A stretch of 14,819 nt of DNA from CAYJXJ01 sp964374095 (GTDB lineage Bacteria > Elusimicrobiota > Elusimicrobia > UBA1565 > UBA9628), in the NCBI GenBank assembly GCA_964374095.1, contig CAYJXJ010000112.1, forward strand, positions 1 to 14,819, read 5' to 3'. Both the position numbers and the translations under genes were made by a program. Below are positions 7,439-12,307 of this stretch, in pieces. Every line of letters starts with the position of its first letter. Position 1 is the stretch's first letter. The notes under the pieces are model-generated. The model had not been told where the DNA came from. It was given only the letters and a program-made list of their open reading frames with translations, and searched no databases.

Positions 7439-8588
7439 GCGCGTCGCGATCGTGGCCGCCGGCCAGACCGATCACTCGGGCAACCGGCGGGATGTGACCG
7501 GGCCCGAGCTCATTCAAGAAGCCGTGTCACGGGCCCTTGAGAACGGGGGGCTTACCCCGGCCGATATCGACGGCGTGGTGATCGGCAATATGGATCATTT
7601 CGAGGGCATTAACGGCGTGGAGCTCTGGTCCATCGAGGCGACCGGCGGCATCCATAAGCCCACGATCAAGCTCACCACGGGCGGCACCACGGGAAGCACG
7701 CTGGCCATCGGAGGCTATCACCTGGTAGCCTCGGGGCTCTTTGAGAGGCTTCTGGTCGTGGGCTGGGAGAAGAACTCCGAGTCCGACACGACCGGGGCCA
7801 TCACCACGGCCTTTGACCCGGTCTGGGACCGGCTGGTATTCGCCGGCGCGATCTCGGGCCTGGCGGTGGAAGCCTCGGTCTACATGCACCGCTTCGGCGT
7901 CACGGAGAAAGACGCCGCCCGCGCCGCCGCCCGCGATCGCAAGCACGCGGTCAACAACCCCCACGCGCACCTTCGCAAGGAAGTCTCGGTCGACGATGTG
8001 CTTCGCTCGCCCATGCTCTCCGACCCGATCAAGGCCCTCGACATCTGCCCGCGCACCGATGGGGCCTGCGCCGTGGTCTATGCTTCGGAAGATGTTGCCG
8101 AGAAGATCTGTCCGAAGCCGGCCTGGATAAAGGCCACGGCAAACAGACATCTGTACTCGTACCTGGGAGATGCCGACTGGTATCCACTGCGATCCTTGGA
8201 AATCGCGGCTCGGGAGGCGTACCGGAGGGCCGGGATTTCCGAGCCGCTCAGGCAGATCGACGTCATGGAGCTCTACACCCCCTATTCCTTCGCCAACCTC
8301 TCTTGGATTGAGTCGCTCGGACTGGCCAAGCCGGGCGAGGGCGCGCGGCTAATCTGGGACGGCGCCACCGACATGGGCGGGGAACTCCCAATGAACCCTT
8401 CGGGAGGCGTGATATCGACCAACCCCATCGGCGCCACCGGGCTCATCCGCGCCGCGGAATGCGCCTTGCAAATCATGGGCCGCGCGGGGACCCGGCAGGT
8501 GCCCGGCGTGCGCACGGCGCTTTCCACCGGTTTCGGCGGTTGTTTCTGGTCGGACCTGTTGATCTATGGGGACACGAAGCCAAATTAG
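7431..8588 (+). CDS. Thiolase-fold protein B, lacking both catalytic Cys and GHP His (Ltp2-like)
   Basis: A 385-residue thiolase-superfamily protein. The nucleophile region reads KLTTGGTTGST (80-90) with no Cys. The usual GHPxGxxG motif reads TNPIGATG (330-337), so the His is Asn331. The C-terminal motif is STGFGGCFWSDLL (365-377). These replacements recur, to my knowledge, in DUF35-linked thiolase-fold proteins such as the Ltp2 group, where cleavage is a retro-aldol reaction using tyrosines. ELYTPYSF (280-287) supplies two Tyr in a region close to the fold's active site, but equivalence to Ltp2 catalytic residues is not shown. The start lies eight bases inside the preceding gene. The likely role is C-C cleavage of a 3-hydroxyacyl-CoA together with one or both DUF35 proteins; a ligand-binding subunit is the alternative. 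Confidence 0.85.
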   Translation: MAKRVAIVAAGQTDHSGNRRDVTGPELIQEAVSRALENGGLTPADIDGVVIGNMDHFEGINGVELWSIEATGGIHKPTIKLTTGGTTGSTLAIGGYHLVASGLFERLLVVGWEKNSESDTTGAITTAFDPVWDRLVFAGAISGLAVEASVYMHRFGVTEKDAARAAARDRKHAVNNPHAHLRKEVSVDDVLRSPMLSDPIKALDICPRTDGACAVVYASEDVAEKICPKPAWIKATANRHLYSYLGDADWYPLRSLEIAAREAYRRAGISEPLRQIDVMELYTPYSFANLSWIESLGLAKPGEGARLIWDGATDMGGELPMNPSGGVISTNPIGATGLIRAAECALQIMGRAGTRQVPGVRTALSTGFGGCFWSDLLIYGDTKPN

Positions 8589-8625
8589 TTCTACCGTGCC
8601 ACCTCGCGCTTGGGCTCCAAATGAT

Positions 8626-8691
8626 GCAGGAAAAATACCTGCGCCTCCAATAATTGGAAGCGCCGGCGAACTCGCGCCGGCGCGAGTTCGC
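8626..8691. repeat. Three stacked inverted repeats in the intra-cassette gap
   Basis: The 165-base gap between thiolase B and the second DUF35 gene holds three adjacent structures. GCAGG/CCTGC pairs across seven bases (8626-8642). A 23-base imperfect palindrome with one mismatched pair is centred on TCCAATAATTGGA (8641-8663). A perfect 26-bp palindrome has left half GCGAACTCGCGCC (8666-8691). No T-tract follows, so termination is uncertain. They may mark a boundary between two transcription units, stabilise the upstream mRNA end, or belong to a palindromic repeat family. Confidence 0.6.
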
Positions 8692-8741
8692 ATCGTGGAA
8701 CTTCCGGCACTTTTCCAACGCGGGATCAGCATGCGGCACAG

Positions 8742-8747
8742 TAGAAT
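8742..8747 (+). promoter_or_regulatory. Probable -10 element of the second DUF35 gene (leaderless start)
   Basis: TAGAAT lies exactly six bases before the ATG at 8754, the same spacing as TATCAT before the dehydrogenase gene. No Shine-Dalgarno sequence is visible. This suggests a second promoter inside the cassette, just after the palindrome cluster. No -35 match is seen. Confidence 0.4.
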
Positions 8748-8753
8748 TAGCCC

Positions 8754-9269
8754 ATGACCACCGACACATCCCCCGAGGGCCGCCCGGACCAACGCCCCCC
8801 GCGCGCCAGACGCGCAGACTACATCACCATCACCAGCGGAGGGGCGTTTCAGCCCTTCCGCTACAGCGTCGGGGAATTCGGCAGCCGGTTCTTGGCCGAA
8901 CTGCGCGACAACAAGAAGTTCTGGGCCGTGCGCTGCCCGGCCTGCCGCAAGGCCTACGTGCCGCCGCGCCCGCTGTGCGGCCCGTGCTACCGCAGAATGG
9001 AGGAATGGATCGAAGTCGGGCCTCAGGGAACACTCATCGCTTTCACCATTCTGCGGTTCCCCTTCATCGATCCCGAAACCGGCGCCAAAAAGCCGGTCCC
9101 CTACGGCTACGGCTTCATCCGTTTGGACGGCGCCGACACGAATCTCCAGCATTTTATCTCCATTGACCCGGCCCGGCCCCCGCGCATCGGCATGCGCGTG
9201 CGCCCGGTTTTCGAGGAAAAGCGTTCCGGGACCCTACGCGATATCACGCACTTTGAGGAGCTCCCATGA
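8754..9269 (+). CDS. DUF35 Zn-ribbon/OB-fold protein B
   Basis: A 171-residue paralogue of the protein at 5880-6341, sharing the C-x2-C-x10-C-x2-C zinc ribbon (Cys61, Cys64, Cys75, Cys78) and an OB-fold with YGFIRLDGADTN. It has a longer, basic and Pro-rich N-terminal tail (about residues 1-20). Two DUF35 genes with two thiolase-fold genes suggest one partner each, or two assemblies of different specificity. It starts a possible second transcription unit with its own -10-like element. Its stop codon overlaps the MaoC start (ATGA), which links it to the hydratase. In steroid side-chain degradation ChsH2 fuses a MaoC-like domain to a DUF35 domain, so this adjacency may be the split equivalent. 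Confidence 0.9.
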   Translation: MTTDTSPEGRPDQRPPRARRADYITITSGGAFQPFRYSVGEFGSRFLAELRDNKKFWAVRCPACRKAYVPPRPLCGPCYRRMEEWIEVGPQGTLIAFTILRFPFIDPETGAKKPVPYGYGFIRLDGADTNLQHFISIDPARPPRIGMRVRPVFEEKRSGTLRDITHFEELP

Positions 9270-9706
9270 GCCTCTACTTCGAAGAGTTCGCGATCGGCCA
9301 ATCGTATAAGAGCCCGCGCCCGCGAACGGTCACGCAGGAGACCATCACCGCCTTCGCCGAACTCTCCGGAGACATGAACCCCCTCCACGTGGACGTCGAC
9401 TTCGCCAAGACCACCCAATTCGGCGGGACCATCGCCCACGGCCTTTTCGGCCTGTCCCTGGCCGGAGGCTTTCTGCACGACATGGGCATCGTGGCCGAGA
9501 GCGTGATCGCCTTCGCCACGCTGGAGTGGAAGTTCAAGGGCCCGGTCCGGCCCGGGGACAGCCTCGACATGACCATGACCGTGTCGCGCACGCGCGGCTT
9601 GGGCGCCAAGGGCGGGCTCGTGGCTTTTGACGCCGCGCTGACCAATCAGAAGGGTGAAACCGTCCAGGAGGGGACATGGTCCCTGATGGTCCGCAAGAAG
9701 GGATAG
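9266..9706 (+). CDS. MaoC-family (R)-specific enoyl-CoA hydratase
   Basis: A 146-residue single hot-dog-fold hydratase, which adds water to a 2-enoyl-CoA. The hydratase-2 motif is complete: SGDMNPLHVDVDFA (34-47) with catalytic Asp36 and His41, followed by GGTIAHGLFGLSLAGG. The length is normal for a single-domain homodimeric or heterodimeric MaoC protein. It is translationally coupled to the DUF35 gene upstream (ATGA) and overlaps the ligase gene by 31 bases. The logical substrate is the enoyl-CoA made by the dehydrogenase at 4739-5908. The 3-hydroxyacyl-CoA product would feed the thiolase-fold/DUF35 enzymes. Confidence 0.92.
   Translation: MSLYFEEFAIGQSYKSPRPRTVTQETITAFAELSGDMNPLHVDVDFAKTTQFGGTIAHGLFGLSLAGGFLHDMGIVAESVIAFATLEWKFKGPVRPGDSLDMTMTVSRTRGLGAKGGLVAFDAALTNQKGETVQEGTWSLMVRKKG
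9666..9671 (+). promoter_or_regulatory. Strong Shine-Dalgarno site fixing the acyl-CoA ligase start
   Basis: AGGAGG lies four bases before the ATG at 9676, inside the end of the MaoC gene. It supports this start even though the protein is shorter than usual at its N-terminal side. Confidence 0.75.
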
Positions 9707-11118
9707 ACACCCTTCACGCGCTCCTGCGGGCGCGCGCGTCCAAGAACCCCGACGCGCCCTTTCTATTCTTCAAAGACGAGGTCTGGAGCCTGCGCCGGAT
9801 TGACGAGGCTTCGGAGTGCGCGGCCGAAGAGCTGCGCCGGAAGGGACTTCGGCCTGGCGACCGAGTGGCCATGCGGCTCCCCAATGGGCCGGATTTCATC
9901 GTGAATTTCTTCGGCATCATGAAAGCGGGGATGGTTGCCGTCCCCATCAACACCGCTCTCAAGGGGCCGGAGATTGATTTCATCCTCAAGGACTCCGGGG
10001 CCGCGACATGGTTCCGGCCGGGACACGAGCTCGATCCCCTGACGCCCGGTTCCGACACAGCCCCGGCCGGAACGGCCTCCATCATCTACACCTCGGGAAC
10101 CACGGGCTTTCCAAAGGGGGCCGCGCTGACGCACCGCAACTACCTTTGGGACGTGAGCACTCTGGTGAAAACCATCGGAATGACGGATCGGGACCGTTTT
10201 CTCTGCTTTCTCCCCCTCTTCCACGTCAACGGCCAGGTGGTGACCCTCCTGTCGCCGCTCTACGCCGGCGGGAGCATGGTGCTCATGGAGAGGTTCCAGC
10301 CCAAGGAGTTCTTCGAGCTGCTCTCCAAGCACCGCTGCACCGCCTTCAGCGGCGTGCCCTCGGTCTATTCCGTGCTCCTGAATCTGCCCGACGCCGAGCG
10401 CTACGACCTGAGCTCATTGCGCTTCTGCATCTGCGGGGCCGCCCCCATGCCCGTGGACGTTTTCGAGCGCTTCGAGGCCAAGTTCAAGGCCCATATCCTT
10501 GAAGGCTACGGGCTCTCGGAAGGCACCTGCGTTTCCTCGGTCAACCCCCCGCCGCCCGGGTCCCGCAAGGTCGGCTCGATCGGCCTCTCCATCCCGGGGC
10601 AGGAGATGCGCATCGTCGACGACGCCGACGGGGACTTGGGCCCGGACACGGTCGGGGAGATCGCGGTCCGGGGCCCCAACGTGATGGCCGGATATTGGAA
10701 CAACCCGGCGGCGACCGCCGACGCGCTGCGGGGCGGCTGGCTCCACACGGGCGATCTGGGCAGCCGGGATTCGGACGGATTCTTTTATATTAGGGGCCGC
10801 AAGAAGGAGATGATCATCCGCGGCGGGGAGAACATCTACCCCAAGGAGATCGAGGAGGTCCTCTACCGCCACCCGGCCGTGGCGGAGGCCGCGGTGGTGG
10901 GACTGCCCGACAAGCGCTGGGGCGAGGAGGTGGCCGCCTTTCTGGTCCTACGCGAGGGGGCCAGCCTCCCCACGGCCGAGCTGAGGGCCTATCTTAAGGA
11001 AAGGCTCGCCGACTACAAGCTCCCCCGCCGCATCGAGTTCGTCGCCTCCCTCCCGAAAACCGCGACGGGAAAGATCCAGAAGCATGTCCTGCGGGAATGC
11101 TTCCTTAAGACCGCCTAG
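9676..11118 (+). CDS. Acyl-CoA ligase (AMP-forming), ANL superfamily, short N-terminal domain
   Basis: The enzyme activates a carboxylic acid to its CoA thioester through an acyl-AMP. Core motifs are intact: P-loop YTSGTTGFPKG (138-148), GYGLSEG (277-283), TGDLG (358-362), hinge region GRKKEMIIRGGENIYPKE (374-391), and the adenylation Lys466 in TATGKIQK. At 480 residues it is shorter than the usual 500-540. The shortfall is before the P-loop, where about 30-40 residues normally between the SGA and YTSG segments are reduced to a short acidic/Pro-rich stretch (112-135). The reading frame is clean, so it is probably functional. The substrate is not predictable by eye. As the last gene of the cassette it is the likely entry enzyme. 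Its TAG stop shares the palindrome CTAG with the stop of the opposing MoxR gene. Confidence 0.92.
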   Translation: MVPDGPQEGIDTLHALLRARASKNPDAPFLFFKDEVWSLRRIDEASECAAEELRRKGLRPGDRVAMRLPNGPDFIVNFFGIMKAGMVAVPINTALKGPEIDFILKDSGAATWFRPGHELDPLTPGSDTAPAGTASIIYTSGTTGFPKGAALTHRNYLWDVSTLVKTIGMTDRDRFLCFLPLFHVNGQVVTLLSPLYAGGSMVLMERFQPKEFFELLSKHRCTAFSGVPSVYSVLLNLPDAERYDLSSLRFCICGAAPMPVDVFERFEAKFKAHILEGYGLSEGTCVSSVNPPPPGSRKVGSIGLSIPGQEMRIVDDADGDLGPDTVGEIAVRGPNVMAGYWNNPAATADALRGGWLHTGDLGSRDSDGFFYIRGRKKEMIIRGGENIYPKEIEEVLYRHPAVAEAAVVGLPDKRWGEEVAAFLVLREGASLPTAELRAYLKERLADYKLPRRIEFVASLPKTATGKIQKHVLRECFLKTA

Positions 11119-12071
11119 GCCGGCGCGGCCACGGTCGCGAGCATCGCCAGGACCGTCTCGTCGAGCTCCGCGATCTTGGCCATGCCGTAGAGGCTCGATT
11201 CGAGCAGGATGCGGTGGCTGATCACCGGCACCGCGACCCGCTTGATGTCGTCTGGCACCACGTAGTCGCGGCCGTGCACCATGGCCCAGGCCCGGGCCGC
11301 GCGCACCACGCTCAGCGCCCCCCGCGGGGAAAGCCCCAGGCGAACCGCCTTGTGGCGGCGCGTGGTCTCGGCCAGGCGCACCACGTAGTCGAGAATCGCG
11401 TCGTCGACATGGACCGCCTCGGCGCGGTCCTGCAGGGCGAGCACCTCGGGCGTGGTGAGAGCGGGCTTAAGCTCGCGCACGCGGAGGGCGAGGTCTTTCT
11501 CCCGGAGTATGCGCTTCTCGTTCTCAGGGGAGGGATAGCCGATCTGGATGCGCATGAGGAAGCGGTCGAGCTGGGCCTCGGGCAAGGGATAGGTGCCGTG
11601 GTATTCCACGGGATTTTGGGTCGCGATCACCATGAAGGGCGCGGGCAGGGCGTGCGTGCGGCCGTCGATCGAGACCTGCAGGTCGTTCATGGCCTCGAGC
11701 AGGGCCGACTGGGTCTTGGGCGTCGAGCGGTTGATCTCGTCGGCGAGCACGATGTTGCTGAAGATGGGCCCGGGCTTGAAGTCAAAATGCCCCTCCCGCT
11801 GGTTGAACATCGAGAGCCCGAGTATGTCCGAGGGGAGCAGGTCGTTGGTGAACTGCACGCGCCGAAAGGAGGCCTCGATCGAGTGCGCCAAGACCACGCC
11901 GAGCAGGGTCTTGCCGATGCCCGGCACATCCTCGATCAGCAGGTGCCCGCGGGCCAACAGCGTGGCCACCGTCTGCAGAACGACTTCCGGAGGGCCCACG
12001 AAGATCTCCCCGATGTTGTCGATCAGCCGGCGAATCTTCTCCCCGGCGGCCGCGGCCACGGGCTGGGACAT
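11115..12071 (-). CDS. MoxR-family AAA+ ATPase
   Basis: A 318-residue AAA+ ATPase that acts as a chaperone-like activator, typically for DUF58/VWA and TgpA partners at the membrane. Walker A is DVPGIGKT (48-55), Walker B VLADEI (108-113), sensor 1 lies in IATQNP (149-154), and sensor 2 is GLSPRG (246-251). I chose the start at 12071 over an in-frame ATG at 12191 for two reasons. The family begins near this point, and a TTGACA...CATACT promoter at 12109-12081 lies inside the longer version. The expected partner, the DUF58-transglutaminase fusion, is on the same strand but 6.8 kb downstream, beyond the opposite-strand cassette. The stop interlocks with the ligase stop codon, leaving no space for a terminator between the convergent genes. 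Confidence 0.93.
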   Translation of the reverse strand: MSQPVAAAAGEKIRRLIDNIGEIFVGPPEVVLQTVATLLARGHLLIEDVPGIGKTLLGVVLAHSIEASFRRVQFTNDLLPSDILGLSMFNQREGHFDFKPGPIFSNIVLADEINRSTPKTQSALLEAMNDLQVSIDGRTHALPAPFMVIATQNPVEYHGTYPLPEAQLDRFLMRIQIGYPSPENEKRILREKDLALRVRELKPALTTPEVLALQDRAEAVHVDDAILDYVVRLAETTRRHKAVRLGLSPRGALSVVRAARAWAMVHGRDYVVPDDIKRVAVPVISHRILLESSLYGMAKIAELDETVLAMLATVAAPA

Positions 12072-12080
12072 GGTCCTATA

Positions 12081-12109
12081 AGTATGGTCCGCGGCCGTGG
12101 ATTTGTCAA
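12081..12109 (-). promoter_or_regulatory. Sigma70-type promoter of the MoxR gene
   Basis: On the minus strand a perfect -35 TTGACA (12109-12104) is followed after 17 bases by CATACT (12086-12081), a 4/6 match to the -10 consensus. Transcription would begin around 12076-12074, only a few bases before the ATG at 12071. This implies a very short or absent leader and supports the chosen start. Confidence 0.6.
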
Positions 12110-12168
12110 CCGCCGGAGGATTATCCCCGCCCCGTTGGCTCATCCGTGGAGAACCAACGATGGCGACC

Positions 12169-12192
12169 GTTGCCTCCATCGGTGGAGGCAAC
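12169..12192. repeat. 24-bp palindrome related to the one at 4546-4581
   Basis: GTTGCCTCCATC (12169-12180) pairs with GGTGGAGGCAAC (12181-12192) except for one T/G position next to the centre. The central 16 bases match those of the 36-bp palindrome at 4546-4581 at 15 positions, while the outer arms differ. A smaller inverted repeat, CGTTGG/CCAACG (12133-12138 and 12154-12159), lies just beside it. It sits in the divergent MoxR / GT-C intergenic region. An operator or dispersed repeat is possible. Confidence 0.65.
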
Positions 12193-12301
12193 CGCTCTCA
12201 TTCAATTGGAAAGCCCATCGCCTTTCATTTCCATCGCCGCCATTCCCCGCGCCGCGGCGCGGCCCGCGAAAGTCGGACCATTCACGAAGAACTCAGCTTG
12301 G

Positions 12302-12307
12302 TAGAAT
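12302..12307 (+). promoter_or_regulatory. -10-like element at the start of the GT-C/TPR gene
   Basis: TAGAAT overlaps the candidate ATG at 12306 and lies seven bases before an in-frame GTG at 12315. If it is the real -10 element, the gene is leaderless and starts at GTG 12315, not at ATG 12306. TTCACG, 15 bases upstream, is a weak -35 candidate. Confidence 0.35.

Noticed and set aside
11118..11130. GGCCG-GCG-CGGCC hairpin after the ligase stop as a terminator
   Set aside because: The stem is only five pairs, no T-tract follows, and the bases encode the end of MoxR.
12072..12191. N-terminal extension of the MoxR gene to an ATG at 12191
   Set aside because: The added 40 residues are low-complexity and unlike the family. 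They cover the -35/-10 promoter and a palindrome, which places the likely transcript start downstream of this ATG.
12247..12262. 16-bp GC-only palindrome
   Set aside because: It is made only of G and C in a very GC-rich stretch, so chance symmetry is likely. It does not share the core of the other palindromes.
11214..12305. Upstream extension of the GT-C/TPR reading frame across the MoxR gene
   Set aside because: It is the antisense of MoxR, rich in Arg, Gly and His, with no family resemblance. The frame is open only because of high GC content.
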